From contig JAILXT010000001.1 of the NCBI GenBank assembly GCA_045430345.1, positions 496,001 through 560,000 of the forward strand: a DNA stretch of 64,000 nt. Direction: 5' to 3'. The position numbers and the translations under genes are program-made. Below, one piece after another: positions 44,331 through 52,569 of this stretch. Each line of letters starts with the position of its first letter. The stretch's first letter is position 1. The notes beneath the pieces are model-generated. The model was not told where the DNA came from, ran no database searches, and saw only the letters and a list, made by a program, of their open reading frames with translations. The stretch is from Agarilytica sp045430345. Lineage in GTDB: Bacteria > Pseudomonadota > Gammaproteobacteria > Pseudomonadales > Cellvibrionaceae.

Positions 44331-45393
44331 CTTCTAGTCATTAACTTTTGTCATTAAAAAATGGGGCAGAGCGATCTCGATTTGAAGCGAGACATTCTAA
44401 CAACCTCACCACTAAATCAGAACGACGTTGAGAGTGGTTTGTGTGTTTCGGTGGGTTTATTTAGTTTTATCTCATGAGTTGCATAAAAAACAAGCGTGGA
44501 TGTCGGCTTTTTGTCGCCATTAGTTGCATGACGAGTTGAATACTGAGTATTGATAACGTGAATGTTGTGGCCGTTTTGTTGAATTATAAAGATGTTTGAC
44601 GCGATATATTTTGCCATTTTCAGCGAAATAAGGCTTGAATATGGGTGAAACTTGCGCAAGATCAAGGCGATGTTTAGGTCCAGCTGTGCCGCGGTAAATT
44701 TAACAAAAAAGAGTGAAAAAACAGTAGCTTAATTTACTTTCTGACTGGCGAAATTTGGGCTCGATCCGTATAATTGCGGCGGTTTTTCTGCGTGCGCAGC
44801 GCGCGTTTGCATTCTTTCGACTACATTTATGACTAATATCGCCGCAACTTCGTTTAAATTATCGATAAATGGCGTATATAAGTCGTTATTTATCCGAGAA
44901 TTTGCCTTTTAAGGCGGGTTATATATGTCGAAGGAGATTAGCCACAAATTGATGGCGCTAAATTATTAGTAAGCGCGTAGGCAATAAAGTGGTATTAGCT
45001 CCGTAAAACTCTACCTATTTTTGGTTATACGTAAGTGACGTTTCCAAAGTTGAATAGGTTTGTTTAGGTGGCGCCGAGTATTTTCTCTTCATCCTAGTTC
45101 GCTTAGGTTGTGAGGGGGAAGTCGAGAATAGGCGGCTTCTAGGCAAGGTCTTAATCGACTTGTCTGATTTGTCCTCGTAGAGGTATGGGCTAGGGCAATC
45201 AGGCTGTTGGTGAAAGAGCCGCTATTAAGAGATGGCGCGATATGCAATGTGATAGAAAAGCCGCAAAGCTCATAACATGTATGCATGTTTGGTTTTTGCA
45301 CGAATTTTGTTCGTCGTTGGTTAGTATGTTGATGAAAGAGACATGTAACGGCGTACACATCAAAGTTTTTAAACTCAAAACTAGGCTAGACGT
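44331..45393. other. One-kilobase non-coding region between mfd and nqrA
   Basis: No supported gene is seen in about 1060 bases; short frames on both strands lack ribosome binding sites. A promoter-like TATAAT at 44769-44774, with TGGCGA 17 bases upstream, points toward nqrA and would give a leader of about 610 bases. A hairpin with loop CTTCAAAT lies at about 44370-44395. The size is unusual for a divergent promoter region, so a small RNA, a leader regulator or decayed genes are possible. Confidence 0.4.
44746..44774 (+). promoter_or_regulatory. Candidate promoter upstream of the nqr operon
   Basis: TGGCGA (weak -35) and a perfect TATAAT -10 are 17 bases apart, in the context CCGTATAATTGCGG. 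It lies 620 bases before nqrA, so it could drive nqr with a long leader, or an unrecognised small RNA. Confidence 0.35.
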
Positions 45394-46734
45394 ATGATAA
45401 AGATTCGTCGTGGATTGGATTTACCAATAACCGGGGCTCCCCGGCAGTCCATTGAAGAGGGTCCTAACATTCGCTCGGTTGCTGTCATTGGATACGACTA
45501 CCACGGTATGAAACCTACCATGGCGGTTCAGGTCGGCGATAAAGTGAAGTTGGGACAGTTACTGTTTACGGATAAACGCACCGAAGGTGTTCGTTATACA
45601 TCTCCCGCTTGTGGCACTGTGGCTGCGATTAACCGTGGGTATCAGCGGGCGTTTCAGTCTGTCGTGATCGATGTGGATGGCGATGAAGCCGAAACCTTTG
45701 CGAAGTATGACGTAACGCAACTTTCTTCATTAGATCGTCAGGATGTTGTTGATAACTTGGTTAATTCCGGGTTGTGGACTGCACTTCGTACGCGCCCATA
45801 CAGTCGCGTACCGGCCATTGATAGTGCTCCGACAGCAATTTTTGTTTCAGCAATGGATACCAATCCACTTGCGGCCGACCCAGCAGTGGTTTTGGCTGAG
45901 CGAGCTGAAGACTTTAAAAATGGTTTGGCGGTATTGTCGCGTTTAACCGAAGGCAATGTTCACGTTGGCCATGCCGAGGGTGCGTCCATCCCGGCAAGTG
46001 GGCTCGAAAATGTTGTTTACGAAACCTTTGGCGGTGTTCATCCTGCCGGTAACGTCGGTACACATATTCATTACTTGGCCCCTGTGAGCCCAAATAAGAC
46101 AGTATGGACATGTGGCTATCAAGATGTTGTTGCTATTGGTTCATTGTTCACTGCGGGTGAGTTAGATGTTGAGCGTGTGGTTGCATTGGCTGGGCCTCAA
46201 ATCGAAGACCCTCGTTTGGTCACTACACGTGTTGGTGCAAGCCTTGAGGAATTAACGGCAGGCCAAATGAAAGGCGGTGAAAACCGTTTGATATCTGGTT
46301 CTGTTTTTGGCGGGCGCTCAACTCATGGGCCACTCGCCTTCTTGGGGCGTTACCACGTTCAAGTGAGCGTACTAGAAGAAGGACGCGAGCGTCCGTTTCT
46401 TCATTACTTTGTGCCAGGCGTTAACCGTTTCTCCGTTATGCCTATTTATTTATCCAAGTTGTTGGGTAAAAAATTCAGCTTTACGACGTCTACAAACGGC
46501 AGTGAGCGTGCGATGGTGCCAGTAGGCGCTTATGAAAAAGTGATGCCGCTGGATATTTTGCCTACGCAGCTATTACGTGCACTGATTGTTGGTGATACGG
46601 ACGCCGCGCAAAAACTCGGTTGTTTGGAACTAGATGAAGAGGATCTTGCTTTGTGTACATTCGTTTGCCCTGGCAAATATGAATACGGTCCAATCCTTCG
46701 CGATAATCTCACACGCATTGAGAAGGAGGGTTAA
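45394..46734 (+). CDS. nqrA: Na+-translocating NADH:quinone reductase subunit A
   Basis: 446 residues, the usual NqrA length, beginning MIKIRRGLDLPI as in the family. It holds the typical PRQSIEEG, GDKVKLGQ and SPACGTV segments and GGVHPAGNVGTHIHYLAPVS, read as HPAGNVGTHIHY in pieces. NqrA is the peripheral cytoplasmic subunit, proposed to sit near the quinone site; the complex couples NADH oxidation by ubiquinone to Na+ export. It is the first gene of nqrABCDEF-apbE-nqrM, followed three bases later by nqrB. An ordinary spacing (AGG, 8 bases) precedes the start. Confidence 0.96.
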   Translation: MIKIRRGLDLPITGAPRQSIEEGPNIRSVAVIGYDYHGMKPTMAVQVGDKVKLGQLLFTDKRTEGVRYTSPACGTVAAINRGYQRAFQSVVIDVDGDEAETFAKYDVTQLSSLDRQDVVDNLVNSGLWTALRTRPYSRVPAIDSAPTAIFVSAMDTNPLAADPAVVLAERAEDFKNGLAVLSRLTEGNVHVGHAEGASIPASGLENVVYETFGGVHPAGNVGTHIHYLAPVSPNKTVWTCGYQDVVAIGSLFTAGELDVERVVALAGPQIEDPRLVTTRVGASLEELTAGQMKGGENRLISGSVFGGRSTHGPLAFLGRYHVQVSVLEEGRERPFLHYFVPGVNRFSVMPIYLSKLLGKKFSFTTSTNGSERAMVPVGAYEKVMPLDILPTQLLRALIVGDTDAAQKLGCLELDEEDLALCTFVCPGKYEYGPILRDNLTRIEKEG

Positions 46735-46737
46735 GGG

Positions 46738-47943
46738 ATGAAAGCATTAAGAAAAGTGTTCGATAAAATGGAGCCGGCTTTCCACAAAGGCGGTAGGTTT
46801 GAAAAGTGGTATGCACTTTATGAGGCGGTGGATACGGGTTTATTCCAGCCTAACACGGTAACGCGCTCTACCGCTCATGTGCGTGATGGTATCGATCTTA
46901 AGCGTATTATGATCACGGTTTGGGCGTGTGCATTCCCCGCGATGTTTTACGGTATGTACAACCTCGGTTTTCAGTCGAACACTATATTGGCTGAGATGGG
47001 GGCTACTTCTATTGAGGGGTGGCGTGGTGTATTGATTAGCTTGTTTGCTGGTCATGACCCTGCGAGTATTTGGGATAACCTTATTTACGGTGCAGTGTTC
47101 TTTGTGCCTATTTATCTCACGGTGTTTTTAGTCGGCGGGTTCTGGGAAGTACTCTTCGCAATGAAACGCGGGCATGAAATTAACGAAGGCTTCTTTGTTA
47201 CGTCTATTCTGTTCTCCCTTACGTGCCCACCAAGTTTGCCATTGTGGCAAGCCGCTTTAGGTATCAGCTTTGGTATTGTTATCGGTAAAGAGGTATTTGG
47301 CGGTACGGGCAAAAACTTCCTTAACCCGGCACTTACCGGTCGAGCGTTCTTGTTCTTTGCTTACCCTGCGTATATGTCAGGAGATGCGGTTTGGACGGGT
47401 GTTGACGGTTATACCGGAGCAACGGCACTTTCTGTTGCTGCGCAAGAGGGCATGGTGGCCTTGCAAAACCAAATGACCTGGTTTGATGCCTTTATCGGCA
47501 ATATGCACGGTTCCGTGGGTGAAGTTTCTGCCTTGGCGATTGCCTTAGGCGGTATCGTGCTTCTCTTTATGGGAATTGCCTCTGCGCGGATCGTCATTGG
47601 CGTGTTTGCCGGGGCGGCGATTACATCACTGCTATATGGTGCTGTCGGTGATGCGGGATCGAACCCCATGTTTGCGATGCCGTTTTATTGGCATTACGTA
47701 CTCGGTGGTTTTGCCTTTGGTGCATTCTTTATGGCAACCGACCCGGTGTCGGCCTCTATGACCAACGCAGGTAAATGGTGGTTCGGTGGATTGATCGGCT
47801 TTATGGTCGTGACTATTCGAGTTGTGAACCCGGCTTTCCCAGAAGGGATGATGCTGGCCATTATTTTTGCGAATTTATTTGCGCCATTGATTGACCACTT
47901 TGTCGTGCAGTCGAACGTGAAGAGGAGAATCGCCCGTGGCTAA
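46738..47943 (+). CDS. nqrB: Na+-translocating NADH:quinone reductase subunit B
   Basis: 401 residues with about ten membrane segments. The FMN-attachment site is visible as YTGATALSV, whose Thr carries covalently bound FMN in known enzymes. Family segments such as GHEINEGFFVTSILFSLTCPP and GTGKNFLNPALTGRAF, read in part, are present. It is one of the core Na+-pathway subunits. AGGAGGG precedes the start. Its 3' end overlaps the GTG start of nqrC by eight bases, so the two are coupled. Confidence 0.96.
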   Translation: MKALRKVFDKMEPAFHKGGRFEKWYALYEAVDTGLFQPNTVTRSTAHVRDGIDLKRIMITVWACAFPAMFYGMYNLGFQSNTILAEMGATSIEGWRGVLISLFAGHDPASIWDNLIYGAVFFVPIYLTVFLVGGFWEVLFAMKRGHEINEGFFVTSILFSLTCPPSLPLWQAALGISFGIVIGKEVFGGTGKNFLNPALTGRAFLFFAYPAYMSGDAVWTGVDGYTGATALSVAAQEGMVALQNQMTWFDAFIGNMHGSVGEVSALAIALGGIVLLFMGIASARIVIGVFAGAAITSLLYGAVGDAGSNPMFAMPFYWHYVLGGFAFGAFFMATDPVSASMTNAGKWWFGGLIGFMVVTIRVVNPAFPEGMMLAIIFANLFAPLIDHFVVQSNVKRRIARG

Positions 47944-48709
47944 TAAAGAATCGGTACAAAAAACTATTACGGTTGCACTCGTCCTCTGTGTTGTGTGCTC
48001 CATTATTGTGTCCGCTGCAGCGGTTATGTTGCGCCCAACACAAAAAGCGAATAAAACCTTAGATATTAAAGTCAATATTCTTAAAGCTGCCGATATGTAT
48101 GAGGCCGGTGGTGATATTGATGAGCAGTTTGGCAGTGTTGAGGCTAAGCTCGTTGACCTAGCTACAGGTAAATATAGCGAAGAGTTGAATGTTGAAACAT
48201 ATGATCAGCTCAAGGCGGCGAAAGATCCTTCGCTTTCTGAATCGCTTTCGACTGAAGTGGATATCGCAAGTCTTTCTCGCTTAGAGAAATACGCGAAAGT
48301 TTACTTGGTCAAAGGGAATCAAGGCGTCGAAAAAGTTATATTGCCGATACGTGGTTACGGACTTTGGTCAACGTTAAAAGGGTTTATTGCTTTAGAGGCT
48401 GATTTAAACACTGTTATCGGTCTTGGTTATTACGACCACAAAGAAACACCAGGATTGGGTGGTGAAGTGGATAATCCTAAATGGAAGGGGATTTGGCCTG
48501 GTAAAAAAGTATATGCCGAAGATGGTTCTGTTGCGCTAAGCGTCATCAAAGGTACGGTAAGCGAATCAACATCTGGTGCTGAATATAAAGTGGACGGATT
48601 ATCCGGTGCGACTTTAACCAGTAATGGTGTCGATTACATGGTGAAATTTTGGATGGGTGAAAATGGTTTTGCTCCCTTCCTATCGAACTTAAAGAAAGGG
48701 GAGGCGTAA
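47936..48709 (+). CDS. nqrC: Na+-translocating NADH:quinone reductase subunit C
   Basis: 257 residues starting at GTG 47936 (GAGGAG upstream), inside the end of nqrB. One N-terminal membrane segment (about 10-30) is followed by a periplasmic FMN-binding domain. The attachment motif is DGLSGATLTSNG, where the Thr of SGAT binds FMN covalently through ApbE; apbE is encoded further along this operon. GLGYYDHKETPGLGG is also typical of this family. Confidence 0.95.
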   Translation: MANKESVQKTITVALVLCVVCSIIVSAAAVMLRPTQKANKTLDIKVNILKAADMYEAGGDIDEQFGSVEAKLVDLATGKYSEELNVETYDQLKAAKDPSLSESLSTEVDIASLSRLEKYAKVYLVKGNQGVEKVILPIRGYGLWSTLKGFIALEADLNTVIGLGYYDHKETPGLGGEVDNPKWKGIWPGKKVYAEDGSVALSVIKGTVSESTSGAEYKVDGLSGATLTSNGVDYMVKFWMGENGFAPFLSNLKKGEA

Positions 48710-48710
48710 C

Positions 48711-49370
48711 ATGAAAGTTAAAGAGTTACTGTTTAAGCCGATTCTCGACGATAACCCAATCGCATTACAAATCCTTGGTATTTGTTCTGCTCTGGCGGTG
48801 ACCTCAAAACTGAGTGTAACCGTTGTTATGTGTATTGCATTAACCTGTGTTACTGCGCTGTCTAACTTCTTCGTTGCGTTAATTCGAAACCAAATACCAA
48901 ACAGCATTCGAATTATTGTGCAAATGACCATTATTGCTTCGTTAGTAATATTGGTGGATGAAGTACTTAAAGCCGTTGCGTACGATATCAGCAAGCAGCT
49001 TTCGGTATTTGTTGGTTTGATTATTACTAACTGTATCGTAATGGGCCGTGCGGAAGCCTTCGCTATGAAAAACCCACCGCTGCCAAGCTTGTTAGATGGC
49101 ATTGGTAATGGCCTTGGTTACAGCGCATTGCTGTTAGCGTTGGCTGTTATTCGTGAATTGTTCGGTAGCGGTAAATTGTATGGATTTGAAATTCTTCCGC
49201 TTTCGACTGAAGGAGGTTGGTACGTCTCGAACGGCATGTTCTTAATGCCACCTAGTGCTTTCTTCTTAATTGGTTTGTTTATTTGGGCGATTCGTTCTTA
49301 TAAGAAAGACCAGGTCGAGGTGTCCGAATTTAAAATTGCGGCGAATACAACCACAAGGGAGGCTGTGTAA
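48711..49370 (+). CDS. nqrD: Na+-translocating NADH:quinone reductase subunit D
   Basis: 219 residues with about six membrane segments; typical NqrD/RnfE family sequence, for example NPIALQILGICSALAV near the N-terminus and GRAEAFAMKNPPLPS, with a conserved Cys in LIITNCIVMGRAEA. The Cys in this segment pairs with one in NqrE to hold an iron centre in known structures. It starts one base after the nqrC stop region and overlaps nqrE by one base (TAATG). Confidence 0.95.
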   Translation: MKVKELLFKPILDDNPIALQILGICSALAVTSKLSVTVVMCIALTCVTALSNFFVALIRNQIPNSIRIIVQMTIIASLVILVDEVLKAVAYDISKQLSVFVGLIITNCIVMGRAEAFAMKNPPLPSLLDGIGNGLGYSALLLALAVIRELFGSGKLYGFEILPLSTEGGWYVSNGMFLMPPSAFFLIGLFIWAIRSYKKDQVEVSEFKIAANTTTREAV

Positions 49371-49978
49371 TGGAGCTTTTATTAAGCATTTTCACAGAGT
49401 CCATTTTTATTCAAAACATGGCGCTTTCCTACTTTTTAGGAATGTGTACCTTTTTGGCAATTTCAAAAAAGGTAGACGCTGCTTTAGGTTTGGGTATTGC
49501 TGTCGTAGTTGTTCTGACGATTACAGTGCCGGTTAATAACCTATTAACGACGTATTTACTTTCCGAAGGCGCATTAGCGTGGGCCGGTTTGCCAAATGTA
49601 GATCTTGGCTTCCTAGGTTTGATTTGTTACATCGGTGTTATCGCAGCGATGGTTCAAATCATGGAAATGGTCTTGGATAAGTATGTTCCAGCGCTATACA
49701 ACGCGCTTGGTGTTTTCTTGCCGCTAATCACTGTTAACTGCGCAATTTTGGGTGGTGCACTGTTGATGGTTGAGCGTGACTACAACTTTACAGAGAGTGT
49801 CGTCTTTGGTGCTGGTTCAGGTATCGGATGGGCGCTTGCCATTGTTGCTTTAGCGGGTATCCGCGAAAAGCTGAAGTACAGCGATGTACCTGATGGCTTG
49901 CAAGGTTTAGGCATTACCTTTATTACGGTGGGCTTGATGTCATTAGGATTTATGGCATTCGGCGGCATAAAACTTTAA
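49370..49978 (+). CDS. nqrE: Na+-translocating NADH:quinone reductase subunit E
   Basis: 202 residues, about six membrane segments, inverted-topology partner of NqrD (NqrE/RnfA family). Typical parts: ENMALSYFLGMCTFLA-like text as IQNMALSYFLGMCTFLAISK, and PLITVNCAILGGALLM with the Cys that helps bind the intramembrane iron centre. It starts within a TAATG overlap with nqrD and is followed after 15 bases by nqrF. Confidence 0.95.
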   Translation: MELLLSIFTESIFIQNMALSYFLGMCTFLAISKKVDAALGLGIAVVVVLTITVPVNNLLTTYLLSEGALAWAGLPNVDLGFLGLICYIGVIAAMVQIMEMVLDKYVPALYNALGVFLPLITVNCAILGGALLMVERDYNFTESVVFGAGSGIGWALAIVALAGIREKLKYSDVPDGLQGLGITFITVGLMSLGFMAFGGIKL

Positions 49979-49993
49979 GGCGAGGAAGTACTA

Positions 49994-51217
49994 ATGAATA
50001 TAGAAATCATATTAGGCGTTGGCATGTTTACTGTCATCGTCCTCGCTTTGGTGGTCATTATTTTAAGTGCCCGCGCGAAGCTAGTAAGTAGCGGTGATGT
50101 CGAGATTGAAATTAATGGCGAGAAAACACTAACGGTTCCTGCCGGTGGTAAATTAATGCAGACGTTGGCTGCAGCCGATTTGTTTTTACCCTCTGCGTGT
50201 GGCGGCGGCGGTAGCTGCCAACAATGTACTTGCGTGATCACTGAAGGGGGCGGTTCTTTGCTTCCTACAGAGGAATCTGCTTTTACCAAGCGTGAAGCGG
50301 CTGAAGGCTGGCGTTTAAGCTGCCAGGTACCTGTTAAGCAAAGCATGAAGATCCAAGTCTCTGAAGAGGTCTTTGGTGTTAAACAGTGGGAATGCACTGT
50401 TGTGTCAAACCCCAACGTGGCCACTTTTATTAAAGAGCTTACACTTAAACTACCAGAGGGCGAGAACGTAGATTTTCGTGCAGGTGGTTACGTACAGCTT
50501 GAAGCACCTGAGCATCATGTGAAGTTTGCTGACTTTGATATTGAAGAAGAGTATCGAGGTGATTGGGAAACCTTTGGTTTCTTTAAAATGGAATCAAAGG
50601 TAACGGAGCCTGTGATTCGCGCATACTCAATGGCGAATTATCCTGAAGAAAAGGGCATCGTGAAGTTCAATATTCGTATTGCAACGCCACCGCCTCGTAC
50701 TCAGGGTTTACCTCCAGGTCAAATGTCATCGTATGTCTTTAACTTAAAGCCTGGCGATAAAATGACTGTTTACGGTCCGTTCGGTGAGTTCTTCGCGAAG
50801 GATACCGAAGCGGAAATGGTATTTGTTGGTGGTGGTGCCGGTATGGCGCCAATGCGATCTCATATTTTCGATCAACTTAAGCGTTTAGAAAGTAAGCGTA
50901 AAATATCCTTCTGGTACGGTGCGCGTTCGTTGCGTGAGCTTTTTTATCAAGATGAATATGACATGTTGGCCGGTGAGAATGACAACTTCGATTGGCATAT
51001 TGCGCTTTCGGATCCTCAGCCAGAGGACAACTGGGAAGGGTTAACCGGGTTTATTCATAATGTACTTTTTGAAAACTACCTGAAAGATCACCCAGCACCG
51101 GAAGATTGTGAGTTCTATATGTGTGGCCCCCCCATGATGAACTCAGCCGTGATCAAGATGCTAAAAGATCTTGGTGTTGAAGACGAAAATATTATGCTGG
51201 ATGATTTTGGTGGCTAA
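49994..51217 (+). CDS. nqrF: Na+-translocating NADH:quinone reductase subunit F
   Basis: 407 residues. One N-terminal membrane segment (about 4-25), a ferredoxin-like domain with the 2Fe-2S ligands in CGGGGSCQQC and a later Cys (WRLSCQV), then an FAD domain (RAYSMANYP, the flavin motif RxYS) and an NADH-binding domain (VGGGAGMAPMRSH, CGPPMM) ending in the aromatic/Gly tail DDFGG. It is the NADH-oxidising entry subunit. AGGCGAGGAAG precedes the start. The stop is 19 bases before the likely apbE start. Confidence 0.96.
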   Translation: MNIEIILGVGMFTVIVLALVVIILSARAKLVSSGDVEIEINGEKTLTVPAGGKLMQTLAAADLFLPSACGGGGSCQQCTCVITEGGGSLLPTEESAFTKREAAEGWRLSCQVPVKQSMKIQVSEEVFGVKQWECTVVSNPNVATFIKELTLKLPEGENVDFRAGGYVQLEAPEHHVKFADFDIEEEYRGDWETFGFFKMESKVTEPVIRAYSMANYPEEKGIVKFNIRIATPPPRTQGLPPGQMSSYVFNLKPGDKMTVYGPFGEFFAKDTEAEMVFVGGGAGMAPMRSHIFDQLKRLESKRKISFWYGARSLRELFYQDEYDMLAGENDNFDWHIALSDPQPEDNWEGLTGFIHNVLFENYLKDHPAPEDCEFYMCGPPMMNSAVIKMLKDLGVEDENIMLDDFGG

Positions 51218-51236
51218 TATTTCACGTTTCAATACG

Positions 51237-52280
51237 GTGAAAGTAAGAACAAAAAAAAGGCCGGTTTATCTGGCCTTTTTTTGTTTTTCGGTGTTGTTTC
51301 TAAGTGTGGCTTGTTCGGATCAGCGTGAGGCTAAGTCGCCCCTTATCATTATTCAAGGCAGTACGATGGGGACGACCTTTTCGGTGAAGGCCGTGGTGGG
51401 AACGAATACACACCTTACCGAAGCCTTTTTATCTAAAGAAATAAATACTACGCTTAATGCATTTAATCAGAGTATGTCGACCTATATCGTAGACTCTGAA
51501 TTATCGTTGTTAAATCAAGCGCCTGTTGGTGAGTGGTTAGACGTAAGTGATCTCTTATTAAATGTCTTGGTGATGAGTGGAAAAGTCTATCGTGAATCGT
51601 CTGGTGCATTCGACGTTACGATTGGGCCTTTGGTTAATCGCTGGGGGTTCGGCCCAGTAGAAGTAGAGTATGCCCCGAACCAAGAAGAGATTGATCGTTT
51701 ACTTGCTAAGGTTGGTTTCGATTCTCTTGAGTTTTTAGAATCCAAAATTCGGAAACGCAAACATGTGTATATAGACCTTTCTGCTGTTGCAAAAGGGCAT
51801 GCCACAGATGTCGTTGCAAACGTGTTAACGTCTTTGGGTATTGATGACTACATGGTGGAGATTGGTGGTGAACTCAAGATTAAGGGCGTCAATGCTAAAG
51901 GTGTGATGTGGACAATCGGGGTGGAGAAACCCACACTTGGTCGTAGTGGGGCGGTTCAGGCGGTTAGAGGAAATGATATTGCAATCGCCACCTCTGGCGA
52001 TTATCGGAATTACCTCGAGCAAGAAGGTAAGCGAATTTCTCACACGATAGACCCGAAAACTGGGCGGCCGATTGAGCATCGATTGGCGTCTGTGACGGTA
52101 ATTACTGATAGTGGTGGATTGGCCGATGCTTACGCTACGGCGATTAACGTACTCGGCCCAATTAAGGGTAAAGATATCGCTGAGCAATTGGGTTTAGCGG
52201 CATATTTTTTGGTGCGTGATGGTGATGGCTTTCGCATCGATATGACAGAAAAATTTAAGCAGTATATGGTGGATTTATGA
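51237..52280 (+). CDS. apbE: FAD:protein FMN transferase ApbE (lipoprotein)
   Basis: 347 residues from GTG 51237; the frame is open back into nqrF, but that would give an odd N-terminus. It carries a lipoprotein signal with lipobox LSVAC (Cys26). Family motifs: STMGTTFSVK, SGAFDVTIGPLVNRWGFGP, DLSAVAKGHATD, EIGGELKIKG, and SHTIDPKTGRPI. It attaches FMN to Thr residues of NqrB and NqrC in the periplasm, matching its place after nqrF. A terminator-shaped hairpin lies within its signal-peptide codons. Its stop overlaps the nqrM start (ATGA). Confidence 0.92.
   Translation: MKVRTKKRPVYLAFFCFSVLFLSVACSDQREAKSPLIIIQGSTMGTTFSVKAVVGTNTHLTEAFLSKEINTTLNAFNQSMSTYIVDSELSLLNQAPVGEWLDVSDLLLNVLVMSGKVYRESSGAFDVTIGPLVNRWGFGPVEVEYAPNQEEIDRLLAKVGFDSLEFLESKIRKRKHVYIDLSAVAKGHATDVVANVLTSLGIDDYMVEIGGELKIKGVNAKGVMWTIGVEKPTLGRSGAVQAVRGNDIAIATSGDYRNYLEQEGKRISHTIDPKTGRPIEHRLASVTVITDSGGLADAYATAINVLGPIKGKDIAEQLGLAAYFLVRDGDGFRIDMTEKFKQYMVDL
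51252..51282 (+). terminator. Terminator-shaped hairpin inside the 5' end of apbE
   Basis: An 11-bp perfect stem (AAAAAAAGGCC / GGCCTTTTTTT) with loop GGTTTATCT, whose right arm ends in seven T, followed by GTTTTTC. It lies 35 bases after the nqrF stop, inside the signal-peptide codons of apbE if GTG 51237 is the start. It probably lowers read-through from nqr into apbE-nqrM. Confidence 0.55.
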
Positions 52281-52510
52281 TGGTATTTGTTTTGAGTTTT
52301 GTAGTACTTCTCTTAATTGTTGTTGGTATGTCCGTAGGAGTGATTTTTGCCAATAAGCCCATTAAGGGGTCGTGCGGCGGTATGAGTGCTTTGGGTATTG
52401 ATACGGAATGCGATATTTGTGGCGGTGACCCGAAAAAATGTGAGGAAGAAAACGCTGATCCTTCTGATAAAAAAACAGAAAACTTATCTTACGATGCGAC
52501 TAAGAAATAA
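52277..52510 (+). CDS. nqrM: NqrM, Na+-NQR maturation factor
   Basis: 77 residues: one N-terminal membrane segment (about 3-25) and a short soluble part with the four-Cys signature of NqrM (DUF539): GSCGGMSALGIDTECDICGG, then KKCEEE. In Vibrio NqrM is required for assembly of functional Na+-NQR and is thought to deliver iron to the intramembrane centre of NqrD/NqrE. The start overlaps the apbE stop (ATGA), so the two maturation factors are coupled. Confidence 0.93.
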   Translation: MMVFVLSFVVLLLIVVGMSVGVIFANKPIKGSCGGMSALGIDTECDICGGDPKKCEEENADPSDKKTENLSYDATKK

Positions 52511-52569
52511 CATTTGGTGATTGACGTACTTTTTGTGTGAAAAATAGAATTTAGGAATTAGACAGTTAA

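Noticed and set aside
44360..44430. tRNA-like sequence on the minus strand upstream of mfd (stem-loop with CTTCAAAT, resembling the anticodon arm of tRNA-Sec)
   Set aside because: The acceptor stem, T-arm and extended variable arm cannot be formed, and the loop has eight bases. It may be a chance hairpin or a very decayed tRNA.
45089..45358. Minus-strand frame of 89 codons in the nqrA leader
   Set aside because: No ribosome binding site and unusual composition (His/Thr/Cys-rich); not supported as a gene.
51171..51236. Start of apbE inside nqrF
   Set aside because: The extension would add 22 residues in front of a complete lipoprotein signal peptide; GTG 51237 gives the expected N-terminus.
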